Of a stretch of 35,567 nt of DNA, positions 15,317 through 24,300 are shown one piece after another (the first letter of the stretch is position 1; the number at the start of each line of letters is the position of its first letter). The DNA comes from an uncultured Fibrobacterota bacterium. GTDB lineage: Bacteria > Fibrobacterota > Fibrobacteria > UBA5070. Below the pieces are notes generated by a model. That model was not told where the DNA came from and made no database searches. It worked only from the letters and a program-made list of their open reading frames with translations. The stretch is from positions 1-35,567 of the forward strand of contig CAIKAA010000485.1 of assembly GCA_903825275.1 (NCBI GenBank). Direction: 5' to 3'. The translations under genes were made by a program, and so were the position numbers.

Positions 15317-16609
15317 ATGAATACGGTTTCACGCTTGCGCGGGGCTTTGGCCTGCGTCGTTTCCAACATCGCCCTTTTTGGATGTGCCGGCGGGTTGCAA
15401 CACACTGCAATCGCCCCACTTCCGACCACCGCCGTGGCCTCGGGATTTGACGCCACCGAAGCCGGTTCCGCCACTTCGTTGGCCAGCTCGGGCGACACGC
15501 TCTATGTCGGGAGCAACAAAGGGATCACGGCCCTAAAGCAAGGCGCCAAGCTTTGGTTCCACGCGTTGCCAGACGCGGGGGTGCGTCGCATTTCTGCAGG
15601 CTCGGGCTTGGTGGGTTGGAGCGGGAGCACCCTTTCAGGACAGGAAAAGGTTGGCAATATTTTGCTGTGGGTTTCGGGAAGCGCGCCCGTTTACTCCGAC
15701 ATCAAGATTGGCTTGCTCGATGCGGCAGGCAATGAAAAATGGACTCGCGAACCAGCGGGCAAAGAGACCTTCGCCATTTCGGCCCCGGCCATTGGAAGCT
15801 CCACGGTCGCCTTCAACCGAGGGCAAGCTTTGGAAGTCTACAGCCTGGCCGATGGCACCCCGATCGCGTCCTCCTCCACCGTCGGTGGGGGATTGCTCAA
15901 ATCGGTGATCCAAAAGGCGGCGAGCGTCAACGTGCCGTTGGATCCTGCCGCTTGGCAGGGTGGATTCTACACCTCTTGTTTGTCCACGATGTTCCAATTC
16001 GATTCCCAAGGCAAGAAGATGGACGACCGGACAAATTTTGGCTTGTTCACCCCCTTTGGCTTCAGCATCACCGCCGGACCGGTTATGGACAATGGACGCG
16101 TGTTCGTGGTTTCCGGAGATGCGAGCACCGACGGCAACAACCAGTACACCCGGGTCTTTTCGGTCAAGCCCGACAAGTTTTCTTCGGACTGGGATGTCAA
16201 GTACAAGAAAGACGGAGCCAGCTCGGGCGGAGACATTGCCATCGCCGGTGGACGCGTGTTCGTATCGACCAACTTCCACCTGATCGCCTATGCCCAAAAG
16301 GATGGCGACAAAATCTGGGCAATCGAAGGCCCGGCGGTTAAGTCCTCCTCGGCTCGCGGCGTGCGCTATGGCAGCTGGGGGCAAAATATTCCTGTGCGCA
16401 AGACGTTCGGGAACCTGATCGCCGCGGACGCCAACAAGGTCTATCTGGCCAGCTCCCTGGGGAAAACCGGCGAAGGCATCACCATCCTGTCAGCGGCCGA
16501 CGGAAGCTACCAGAAAACCGTTTCTGTTGAAGGAACCATTCTCGGGTTGCAGCGCGTCGGCGACCAAATCGCGATCCTCACCACCTTGGGCGTTTCGCTG
16601 TACAAATGA
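15317..16609 (+). CDS. Lipoprotein with PQQ-like beta-propeller repeats
   Basis: 430 aa from ATG 15317, preceded by GGAG with 6-nt spacing. Signal peptide with lipobox L-F-G-C (Cys23). The rest is a series of short beta repeats of the PQQ/pyrrolo-quinoline propeller type: D-T-L-Y-V-G-S-N-K-G-I-T-A-L, I-G-L-L-D-A-A-G-N-E-K-W, G-Q-A-L-E-V-Y-S-L-A-D-G-T-P, G-R-V-F-V-S-T-N-F-H-L-I-A-Y and K-V-Y-L-A-S-S-L-G-K-T-G-E-G-I. Such propellers resemble BamB and quinoprotein dehydrogenases, but no catalytic residues of the latter are obvious, so a scaffold or binding role is more likely. The next gene starts inside its stop codon (ATGA). First of three linked envelope genes. Confidence 0.8.
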   Translation: MNTVSRLRGALACVVSNIALFGCAGGLQHTAIAPLPTTAVASGFDATEAGSATSLASSGDTLYVGSNKGITALKQGAKLWFHALPDAGVRRISAGSGLVGWSGSTLSGQEKVGNILLWVSGSAPVYSDIKIGLLDAAGNEKWTREPAGKETFAISAPAIGSSTVAFNRGQALEVYSLADGTPIASSSTVGGGLLKSVIQKAASVNVPLDPAAWQGGFYTSCLSTMFQFDSQGKKMDDRTNFGLFTPFGFSITAGPVMDNGRVFVVSGDASTDGNNQYTRVFSVKPDKFSSDWDVKYKKDGASSGGDIAIAGGRVFVSTNFHLIAYAQKDGDKIWAIEGPAVKSSSARGVRYGSWGQNIPVRKTFGNLIAADANKVYLASSLGKTGEGITILSAADGSYQKTVSVEGTILGLQRVGDQIAILTTLGVSLYK

Positions 16610-17445
16610 TCGGCACCGCCCTTCTTCTGCTGGGGTCGCTTGCCAGCGACTCTTTGAACCCTCCCGACACGGCGGCTCCTCTGAACCCTCCGGTGGTTTC
16701 CACGTCTTCGGCACTTGCGCCCGTGAAGACGGATTCGGCAACCCCGGCGGCGTCTCCCGAGCCAGGCGCTTCCCTCCACTCTTCCGAGATTGCTTCAAGT
16801 GTTTTGGGCTTTTTGGATCGCAGGAAGCCCCATGGCTCCCTACCGCGCGCAGGAACCCATCTGGAGGTTTCCTGGTTTGCGTCCCCGGCAGGCACCGGAT
16901 TCTACTACCGCGAGAAGGGCAGCTTTTTGCCGCAATTTTTGTTGTCGGCCCTGTTGTCTGGAGCCAGCCAACAAGCAGCCGCGAGCCATGCGGCTCCAGG
17001 TCAGTCCTACACCTACCAAAGCGTTGCGGTCTCGGGGCCGATCGGACTCGCGTTTCGCCGCACCTCGGTGGAAACCGCCGTGGAGACCTACGAGTTCGAG
17101 GGGAATCCCAGGAAGATGGTGACGAAGACAGTAACTGTCAACGAGTCTTTGAACGACTTCACCTTGTTCTACCAGCACAACCTTCCGGTCAAAAACCTCT
17201 CGGGGCCGGTGATGATTTGTGCGGGTTGGACCGTGCCAGGAGCGTTGAACCTCCGCATCGAATCGCCTTTCCCGTTTCCCTGGGCAACCGTCCACCTCGA
17301 AACCGATCTCGGATCGACCTTTCACCGGGTCGAACTGGGATCCACGGCCAATCTCACCGATTGGGCTTGGATGGACTTGTCGCTTGTGACGTGGCAGAGC
17401 GGGGCTCCCACCGGAGTCCAGTTCATGGTCGGAACCAGGATCTGA
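16606..17445 (+). CDS. Exported protein of unknown function, P/S/A-rich N-terminus
   Basis: 279 aa, overlapping the preceding stop by 4 nt (ATGA), so translation is coupled. A short hydrophobic start (M-I-G-T-A-L-L-L-L-G-S-L-A-S) looks like a signal peptide. It is followed by about 40 residues rich in P, S, T and A, probably a disordered linker. From about residue 85 the sequence alternates like beta-strands (L-E-V-S-W-F-A-S-P, V-H-L-E-T-D-L-G-S-T-F-H) and ends V-G-T-R-I. No domain recognised. One exact GACAG-N3-CTGTC palindrome lies in it. Its tight coupling to a propeller lipoprotein and a small barrel-like protein suggests an envelope complex; this is inference only. Confidence 0.7.
   Translation: MIGTALLLLGSLASDSLNPPDTAAPLNPPVVSTSSALAPVKTDSATPAASPEPGASLHSSEIASSVLGFLDRRKPHGSLPRAGTHLEVSWFASPAGTGFYYREKGSFLPQFLLSALLSGASQQAAASHAAPGQSYTYQSVAVSGPIGLAFRRTSVETAVETYEFEGNPRKMVTKTVTVNESLNDFTLFYQHNLPVKNLSGPVMICAGWTVPGALNLRIESPFPFPWATVHLETDLGSTFHRVELGSTANLTDWAWMDLSLVTWQSGAPTGVQFMVGTRI
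17127..17139. repeat. GACAG-N3-CTGTC palindrome, copy 4 (centre TAA)
   Basis: Exact copy inside the coupled exported-protein gene, read ACA-GTA-ACT-GTC (T-V-T-V). A one-mismatch copy, GACAG-ATC-TTGTC, lies 385 bp on at 17512-17524, at the signal-peptide end of the next gene. Confidence 0.7.
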
Positions 17446-17455
17446 GGAATTGACG

Positions 17456-18097
17456 ATGAAAACACAAATCTTGGCGTTTTTCGGCTTGATGGCATCGACC
17501 GCGACCTTCGCGACAGATCTTGTCAAATGCGACAAATACTTCAGCGCTGGCTACGAACAGACTTGGGTCTCGGACGACACCTTGTCGGGAACCTACGGGG
17601 CCTTGGACGTCCAATTCCAGTTCACCGACGAGATGTACCGGACCTATTTGGGAAATTGGTCGCACATGTACGGCCATATCGTGATGGGTTACGGAGCCAC
17701 CGACGTTCGGGGATCGATTCTCGACAACAACTCCTTCGTCATCGACCTTCAGGTGGGCTTTCCCTGGCAAGTGATCGACAACCACTACCTCACGGGAGGC
17801 GCGGGACTGTTGGCGGGAATGGAAATCGGACCCGCCAGCGCGAACCATACCGGGCTCGGTCTGTTGACCTACGCGCACCTGTTGCCCGACGGCCCCGTGA
17901 GCGTTCGTCTCCAGCACGAGTGGAACCTTGTGACCGAGGGTTCGACGAGTTCTTCGGCCCAAGCCTATCACCAGAAATTCGGGGGCTTTGTGGCCTTTGG
18001 CAACTACCTGGTGGGAGGCGACTATTCCACCCAAGATTCCAAGCACCGTCGATTTGGGATCACGCTGGCCTATGGTGCCATGGGAAGGATGTTGTAG
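17456..18097 (+). CDS. Predicted outer-membrane beta-barrel protein, small
   Basis: 213 aa from ATG 17456, chosen because GAGGA at 17444-17448 sits 7 nt upstream; the in-frame ATG at 17450 is too close to it. Signal peptide M-K-T-Q-I-L-A-F-F-G-L-M-A-S-T-A-T-F-A. The mature protein shows amphipathic strands (Y-F-S-A-G-Y-E-Q-T-W-V, L-D-V-Q-F-Q-F, H-I-V-M-G-Y-G-A, F-G-I-T-L-A-Y-G-A-M-G-R-M-L) of the kind seen in 8-10-strand barrels. It starts 10 bp after the previous stop. Third gene of the envelope set, separated from the response regulator by 35 bp that contain a hairpin. No specific function can be given. Confidence 0.75.
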   Translation: MKTQILAFFGLMASTATFATDLVKCDKYFSAGYEQTWVSDDTLSGTYGALDVQFQFTDEMYRTYLGNWSHMYGHIVMGYGATDVRGSILDNNSFVIDLQVGFPWQVIDNHYLTGGAGLLAGMEIGPASANHTGLGLLTYAHLLPDGPVSVRLQHEWNLVTEGSTSSSAQAYHQKFGGFVAFGNYLVGGDYSTQDSKHRRFGITLAYGAMGRML

Positions 18098-18103
18098 CCG
18101 AAC

Positions 18104-18122
18104 CTCCCTTTTCCAAAGGGAG
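18104..18122 (+). promoter_or_regulatory. Hairpin sequestering the response-regulator Shine-Dalgarno
   Basis: CTCCCTTT - TCC - AAAGGGAG: a perfect 8-bp stem with a 3-nt loop. Its right arm, AAAGGGAG (18115-18122), is the only Shine-Dalgarno for ATG 18133, 10 nt away. In mRNA reading through from the upstream gene the ribosome site would be closed. No T-run follows, so it is a poor terminator and a better candidate for translational control. Confidence 0.6.
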
Positions 18123-18132
18123 ATCAGCTACA

Positions 18133-18792
18133 ATGGAAACCATGGCTCGAATCACGATCATTGAAGACCAACTGGAGAGCGTCCGGATCATCGAGTCCCA
18201 TCTCAAAGGATCCGAACACCTTTTGGTTGGCCACTTTGGAAGCGTCGAAGAAGCTCGCGAGCGCTTGCGGGATACCCACCACCAGGGGTCGGACGTTTAC
18301 ATCCTTGACATCGGGCTTCCCGGTGCCCAAGGATACACGCTGATTCCGGACATCTTGAAGGCCAACCCAAAAGCCGAAATTGTGATGCACACCGTCTTTG
18401 AAGATGTGACCGCGATCCTTCGCTGCATCGAGGCCGGGGCGACCGGTTACGTGCTCAAGGGCGTGGGTCGGGAGGAATTTCTGTTGGCCGTTCGCACCGT
18501 GCTCGAAGGAGGGAGCCATCTCACCGGTCGGGTCGCCAAGCGGGTGTTGACCAACTTGCGCGGCAAGGAACGGTCCAGCGAACCAAACCAATACCGGCTT
18601 CCCGACAGCTTGAGTCCGCGGGAAGGGGAAATTCTTCTGGGTCTGGCCAAAGGCATGTCCTGCAAAGAGATCGCGGCTTTTTTGGGGATCAGTTTCCACA
18701 CCGTGGGAAACCATTTGCGCAAGGTGTATGAAAAGCTCCAAGTGAACAGCCGTGCCGAAGCCGTCGCCGTCTTGGTGGCCGATCAGGAGTGA
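18133..18792 (+). CDS. NarL/FixJ-family response regulator
   Basis: 219 aa. The receiver domain occupies about 1-125: I-T-I-I-E-D-Q with the acidic pair, phospho-acceptor Asp in V-Y-I-L-D-I-G-L-P, and the switch/lysine region G-Y-V-L-K-G. The C-terminal LuxR-type helix-turn-helix is at about 152-215: L-S-P-R-E-G-E-I-L-L-G-L-A-K-G-M-S-C-K-E-I-A, then V-G-N-H-L-R-K-V-Y-E-K-L-Q-V-N-S-R-A-E-A-V. ATG 18133 is preferred over ATG 18142 because of the AAAGGGAG upstream. Its 3' end overlaps by 10 bp the end of a HisKA_3-type sensor kinase on the other strand, the usual partner class for NarL regulators, so the two are likely cognate. Possible targets include the three envelope genes just upstream; this is inferred from position. 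Confidence 0.92.
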   Translation: METMARITIIEDQLESVRIIESHLKGSEHLLVGHFGSVEEARERLRDTHHQGSDVYILDIGLPGAQGYTLIPDILKANPKAEIVMHTVFEDVTAILRCIEAGATGYVLKGVGREEFLLAVRTVLEGGSHLTGRVAKRVLTNLRGKERSSEPNQYRLPDSLSPREGEILLGLAKGMSCKEIAAFLGISFHTVGNHLRKVYEKLQVNSRAEAVAVLVADQE

Positions 18793-21149
18793 ATCAAAGG
18801 GCACACGACGCGCACCTGGCATCCTCGACCAGGTTGCGTTGTGATGTTCAGTTCGGCACCGATGCTTTCGGCGCGCGAACGCAAATTGCGCCAGCCTCGT
18901 CCCAAACCCACCGTTTGGGGATCGCACCCCGATCCGTTGTCGGAAATCGTCAAGACAAGCCGTCCGTTTTCCATCCGTCCTTCCACCCGGACCTCCTTCG
19001 CTTGAGAGTGCTTGACGCTGTTTTGCACCGCTTCCTGCGCGATCCGCAACAAGTGCAAGCGCATGGCCGAAGGAAGTTCTCCGGTCGATTCTTCTTGGAA
19101 CAATCCCTCGAAATCCAACACCAGCCGGATGGAACCCAGACCGAAGGGTGCGAGCTTCTCGCGAAGGTAAAGGGCGAGATCGGAAGTGCCTTTTTCTTCC
19201 GAGTCCATCGTCCACATCAAATCGCGGGATAGGGCCAGCGACTCGCGCAACAATCGTTGTAACGAGGCGGCATCCTCGCGGGAAAGCAAGGGCTGGTCCG
19301 GCAGGGAGGCTCGCTCGACCACCGAAAGAGCTGCCACAAAGGCGCTCCCCACCGAATCGTGGATCTCGCGGGAGACCCGGATTTTCTCTCCTTCCATTTC
19401 ATTTCGCAACGACAAATTCCGTCGTGCCAAGACCAATCCCTCCAGGAAGACTCCCAACGTCGCGCCAATGGATTCGGCGATTTCTCGGTCGGTAGGCAGG
19501 AAGACCCGCGCCATCGATCGCCCAGCCAACAGAAAAAAACCAACCGGTTCGTTGGCCTGGGAGAGCCAGACGGGAACCAACAATCCGTCGTAGCTGTGGA
19601 ATCGTTCGGGGATCCAGGTCTCGTCGCGCACCAGGAGAGCCTTCTTTCCAAGTTGTCCCGCGATCCGCTGGGCTTCGGCTTGGGAAAACGGGGGAAGATG
19701 GTTGGGCGTGGACTTCGAGGACATGGCAAACGACGGGGGATGGATCCAAGCGGCGGCTTTCAGTGAATCGAAGGCACCGCCCGCGATCGACAGGGTGGCC
19801 TCCAAACCCGAAGCGGGATCGATTTGACCCAAAAGCACATGGTTCAATCGCATCAGCACCTGTTCCCGCGAGGAACCCGCCCCCCCCAACAAACCAGCCA
19901 ACGCTTTGCTCACGCGAGTTCTCAAGGGCTGGTAGAGCAAGGCCACCAACCAAACATTGAACAACATGCTAGACAGATTCTGTCGCCACCCGGTGATCCT
20001 CGAGAGAATGGCACTGGCGGCGAAATCAAGGACCACCAGCCCCGAAAGCACCAAGACATGGATCACCAACCGTTTGAAGACTCCTTCGATTTCAAACAGC
20101 CGGTGGCGCAGAATGGAAAGGGCGATGGCGCCGGGCAAGAGGACAAAGGAAAAGAACGGCCCCAAATACCCCCAGACCCCGAGCCGATACCAGCTGCCGA
20201 GAAAGTGTGGTCCCACGTAAAGAACCACCGAGACCGTCGCGGTAACCACGACCGCCCACACCACCCAGCGAATTTGGACCCGCACATAGGGGTCGCGCTC
20301 GGTCCCCAGCGTGTGGGCCATGGCCCAAAGGCATCCGACCATGCTGGCCAAGTACAGGCTTTCTGGCGCATAGACCACGGCATTGGCCAAATAGAGTCCC
20401 ATCGCCAACAGGCAGGTGCCGTAAATCGCCAAAAGGACCTTGCGCCGCGATCGACCCATTTTGTCGCGCGGAAAGGACAGGCAAAAGTGCAGCAACACCG
20501 CCGGGAAGACCGGGAAACAAAAGAGCGAATCCAAGCTGATGACAAACAGATAGATCCAAGGACTCATCGCGAATTCGCGGGCCAAAAGCACCCCAAAGCA
20601 GGTCGGAACCCCCGCTCCGATACAGGCCATGATCCAAAACAACTTGGCTTCGGGAAGATCTGGACGACAGGAAAACACGAGCCCCGCCACGAACAGGGTT
20701 GCTAGACCGCAAAACAACGAGGGCAACAACCCGCCCAAGATGGACATCCAAGGCATGGGAGTGGGAACCAAGACCAAAGCGACTTCTCGGTGCAGCGAAT
20801 CGAGAAACCGAAACCGCGTCGGCTTTCCCACCCCCAGTTGCATCCCAAGATTTCGTTGCTGGGTCACCGATGACGAAAGCTGGAACGGTCCATCGACAAA
20901 CTCGCAGTCGCTTTCCAAATCCCTTTTCCCAAGGTTGATCCCGTCGATTTCGACAAGCTGCGAGCCCACGATTTCAGGGTGGCCTTCCGCGACGCCCTTC
21001 TTCTCGACCGAGGCCACCACCCATCCACGCGAGGTTTGCTCGACTTGGATTCCGAACCAAGGACGACTGGGCAGATCCCACAACCCAAGAATCAACGGGG
21101 CCAAAGGCAAAATGACCCACCACCAAAGCTGACGGGGCGCGATTCGCAT
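18783..21149 (-). CDS. NarX/ComP-like sensor histidine kinase with multiple TM segments
   Basis: 788 aa from ATG 21149, where GGAGG lies 12 nt upstream; ATG 21161 directly touches that GGAGG and is less likely. An N-terminal TM segment is followed by a PDZ-like region (about 35-110: G-W-V-V-A-S-V-E-K-K-G-V-A-E-G ... L-V-E-I-D-G). Some seven to eight TM helices run to about 400, then a GAF-like cytoplasmic part. The HisKA_3 dimerisation helix has phospho-acceptor His597 in S-R-E-I-H-D-S-V-G-S. The ATPase domain has the N-box Q-E-A-V-Q-N-S-V-K-H (Asn about 710), the G1 box D-N-G-S-G and the G2 box G-L-G-R-G-W-R-N-L-R-S-R-A. The layout resembles ComP-type sensors. The signal is unknown. The gene is convergent with the regulator rather than in an operon with it. 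Confidence 0.9.
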   Translation of the reverse strand: MRIAPRQLWWWVILPLAPLILGLWDLPSRPWFGIQVEQTSRGWVVASVEKKGVAEGHPEIVGSQLVEIDGINLGKRDLESDCEFVDGPFQLSSSVTQQRNLGMQLGVGKPTRFRFLDSLHREVALVLVPTPMPWMSILGGLLPSLFCGLATLFVAGLVFSCRPDLPEAKLFWIMACIGAGVPTCFGVLLAREFAMSPWIYLFVISLDSLFCFPVFPAVLLHFCLSFPRDKMGRSRRKVLLAIYGTCLLAMGLYLANAVVYAPESLYLASMVGCLWAMAHTLGTERDPYVRVQIRWVVWAVVVTATVSVVLYVGPHFLGSWYRLGVWGYLGPFFSFVLLPGAIALSILRHRLFEIEGVFKRLVIHVLVLSGLVVLDFAASAILSRITGWRQNLSSMLFNVWLVALLYQPLRTRVSKALAGLLGGAGSSREQVLMRLNHVLLGQIDPASGLEATLSIAGGAFDSLKAAAWIHPPSFAMSSKSTPNHLPPFSQAEAQRIAGQLGKKALLVRDETWIPERFHSYDGLLVPVWLSQANEPVGFFLLAGRSMARVFLPTDREIAESIGATLGVFLEGLVLARRNLSLRNEMEGEKIRVSREIHDSVGSAFVAALSVVERASLPDQPLLSREDAASLQRLLRESLALSRDLMWTMDSEEKGTSDLALYLREKLAPFGLGSIRLVLDFEGLFQEESTGELPSAMRLHLLRIAQEAVQNSVKHSQAKEVRVEGRMENGRLVLTISDNGSGCDPQTVGLGRGWRNLRSRAESIGAELNITTQPGRGCQVRVVCPLIHS
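19972..19984. repeat. GACAG-N3-CTGTC palindrome, copy 5 (centre ATT)
   Basis: Exact copy inside the sensor-kinase gene. Here the coding strand reads CAG-AAT-CTG-TCT (Q-N-L-S), a different phase from copies 1-4, so conservation is at DNA and not protein level. A one-mismatch copy, GACAG-GAT-TTGTC, lies at 21867-21879 in the hybrid-kinase gene. Confidence 0.7.
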
Positions 21150-21263
21150 GCCAAAAACCATCCTCCAACAATAGTAGAAGATCGAACAATCGCGCGAATT
21201 CCTACCCCGCCCCACTGCCCTTCCCGAATTCTCGCGCATGCAACCACACGCCCAGAGCATCCT

Positions 21264-21282
21264 CGGAGCCGCACAGGCTCCG
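21264..21282. repeat. Perfect 7-bp hairpin next to the hybrid-kinase terminator
   Basis: CGGAGCC - GCACA - GGCTCCG. On the minus strand it follows the T-run of the terminator at 21283-21305, so the two hairpins stand in tandem; it may act as a second barrier. Confidence 0.4.
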
Positions 21283-21305
21283 AAAAAACAGGGCCCGTTA
21301 GGCCC
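21283..21305 (-). terminator. Rho-independent terminator of the hybrid kinase
   Basis: On the minus strand GGGCC - TAACG - GGCCC is followed by TG and six T residues, about 25 bp after the hybrid-kinase stop codon. Confidence 0.65.
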
Positions 21306-21329
21306 CAAAAAGATTTGCAAAAATCATGG

Positions 21330-24300
21330 CTACCCCGCGCGAGGAACGCCAACTTCCCCAATTCCATTCTGGGGCATCGCCCCCCCCAGCCAAAATTCGA
21401 GAACTTTTTGGACTTGGTCCGGATCGAAGGGCTTGGCGATATGAGCGTTCATCCCCGCTGCCAGACACATTTTTTGGTCTTGGACCATGGCCGAGGCGGA
21501 CATGGCGATGATGGGGATGTCCTGGATTTCAGATTCCAGATTTCGGATGGCCCGGGTGGCCTGGTAACCATCCATCACCGGCATTTGGACATCCATGAAC
21601 ACGATGTCGAATTTGTTTTCCCGGATTTTCTCCAGTGCTTCCATGCCGTTTTGGGCAATGTCGACAAACATCCCACGGCGCCGGAAAAATTCTTCGGCGA
21701 CCATCTGGTTGATCTTGTTGTCTTCCACCAAAAGGACCTTGGTGCGCGAAAAGGCCCCGGAAAAAACCGCCCGAGAATCCCTTCGGTCCCTGATTTCGAT
21801 GGGAAAATCGGCGTGTCGGCGCTCCACGCCCCCGCTGGAAAGGAGATCGAACAAGGCGGATGGCTCGACAGGATTTGTCAAGATGCCGTGGATGCGAAGA
21901 TTTCCGAGTTGTTCCAGGAGACGATCTTTTCCAAAATCGGTGACCATCACCACTTTGGGGATTTCGTCGAGAAGTCCAGATTGAATCTTCTCGTCAAGCC
22001 GAGCGACCAGATCGATCCCACTTATGCCGGGCATCATCCAGTCCACCAAAGCGAATCGAAACGGTTTGCCAAACCGTGCATGCCGTTGGATGGAAACCAA
22101 GGCCGCCTCCCCCGACTCTTCGGTGGTGACCAGGCATCCCCATGATTCGAGCATGTGCTTGAGGATTTCCCGGGAGGTTTGTTGGTCGTCCACCACCAAA
22201 ACGCGCAACAAGGAAAAGCTTTGCAAACCATTGCGCATCGACTTCTGGCGGTCCAATCCCACTACAACCGTGAAGGTGAAGGTGCTTCCCGAACCTTCCA
22301 GGCTTTTGACCGAAATCGATCCGCCCATTTTCTCGCTCAGACTTTTGCAAATGGAAAGCCCAAGCCCGGTCCCACCAAACCGGCGAGTCGTGGCTCCGTC
22401 GGCTTGCACAAAGGGTTTGAAGAGGTTCGCGCAGGCTTCGGGAGAAAGGCCAATGCCCGAATCGGAAACCGAAATGGTCAGTCGGACTTGTTCCTCGTTC
22501 AATTCCTTCGAGGAAACCCGCACCAGGACTTCTCCCTGCACGGCAAACTTCAGGGCATTGCCCACCAGGTTGTTCAAGATTTGTCCCAGCCGCAATGGGT
22601 CGCCCAGGCAATGGATCGGAACATCGGGATCCACGCGGTAAAGGAGTTCGATTCCTTTTTCCCTGGCACGGGTGGAAAAGAGATCGGAAGTCGTGGAAAG
22701 AAGCTCCTCGACCGAAAAGGCAATGTGTTCCAACTCGAGATGTCCGGCTTCGATTTTGGAAAAATCCAGAATGTCGTTCAAGATGTGGAGAAGGGCCTTG
22801 GAGGAAAGGTTCAATTTGGAGAGGTAATCGGCTTGGAGAGTCGAGAGCGGTGTCGATTCCAGCATTCGCCCGAGTCCGATGATTCCGTGGAGGGGGGTGC
22901 GGATTTCATGGCTCATGTTTGCCAAAAACATGCTTTTGGCTTGGTTGGCTCGTTCGGCGTTTTGCCTCGCTTCCTCCAACTCTCGCTCCAGCGATTTCTG
23001 AATGGTCACATCGCGAAGAATGGCCGCAACTCCCAAGATTTTTTGGTCCTGGGAATAGATGGGAGAGAGGGTGGTCGCACACTCCACACACCTTCCCTCG
23101 CGGTGCAATTTCAGGCCAACAAATTGGATCACTTCTCCGTCCACGGCCCTTTGGAACATTTCCGATTCGAAGGCACGTGCCTTTTCGGGAACGAACCGGT
23201 TGAAGTGCTGCCCGATCATTTCCTGGTCCTCGAACCCCAAGATCTGCTCGGCGGCCCGGTTCCAGCTCTCGACCGTTCCGTCGAGGGACTTGCGCAAGAT
23301 CGCGTCCCCGGAGTTTTCCACGATGGCGGCCAATCGATGGGCGGATTCCTCCGTTTTTTTTCGCTCGGAATTATCAACGACCATCATCAAAAAGTGCGGA
23401 TCCGAACCATGGTGGATCCGTGTGATGGAAAAGCTCAGCCAGCGTCGAAGTCCAAACGTCGAGACAATTTCGGCATCGAGATTCCTTTGTATTCCTGTTT
23501 CCAGAACGTTTTGCACCGCTTGGTACAGGCCATTGGTCTTCCAACTCTCCAGCTGGTGAAAGTTGAGCTGGTACATCTGCTCGACGGTGGTTCCGGAAAT
23601 TTTCGCCACCGCCTCGTTGGCGAGAATGCATGTGCCGTCCGATCTGCAGGCGAAGATGCCGATCGTGGACGTGGCGATGATTTGTTCATTGAGTTCGGAG
23701 GCGTCTCCAAGCTCTTGCTCCAATCTTTTCCGTTCGGAAATGTCTCGCCACGAGACGAACAGCGATCTCTGGCCGCTCAACTCCACGACAAACAGCGCGA
23801 CATCGACACAGAAATCCGTCCCATCGAACTTTCGATAAATCCACTCGAAGCGATGGAACCCTTTCTCGCTGGCGATGCGGATGCGGTCGAGTGCAGCGAG
23901 GTGGGAAGCCAAGCCATCTGGTTGGAACGGAGGAGAAAGCTGATCGGGTGTCAAGCCCAGAATTTGCTCTCGACTTCCTTGCAAAAGAGTTTCGGCACTT
24001 TGGTTGCAATCCAAAATACGCCCGCCTTCGGCTTCCAGAATGAGGTAGCCGTCGGGTGCCATGGTGAACAAAACGCGGTACATCCGTTCTTTTTGGTCGA
24101 GTTGGCCGATCTGGGCAATCACACGTTCTTCCAAATGGCGATTGAGGTCTTCCAACTCCTTTTGCCGCTCTAGAATTTCCATCTCCTGAACCGAAAGCTT
24201 TTCCAACAACTGATCGAAGGCCCTTCCCAATTGGGCCGGTTCATCGTTGCCCGACAAACTCACGCGGCAACGGGTATCCCCGGCATTGCGCTTTTGGATC

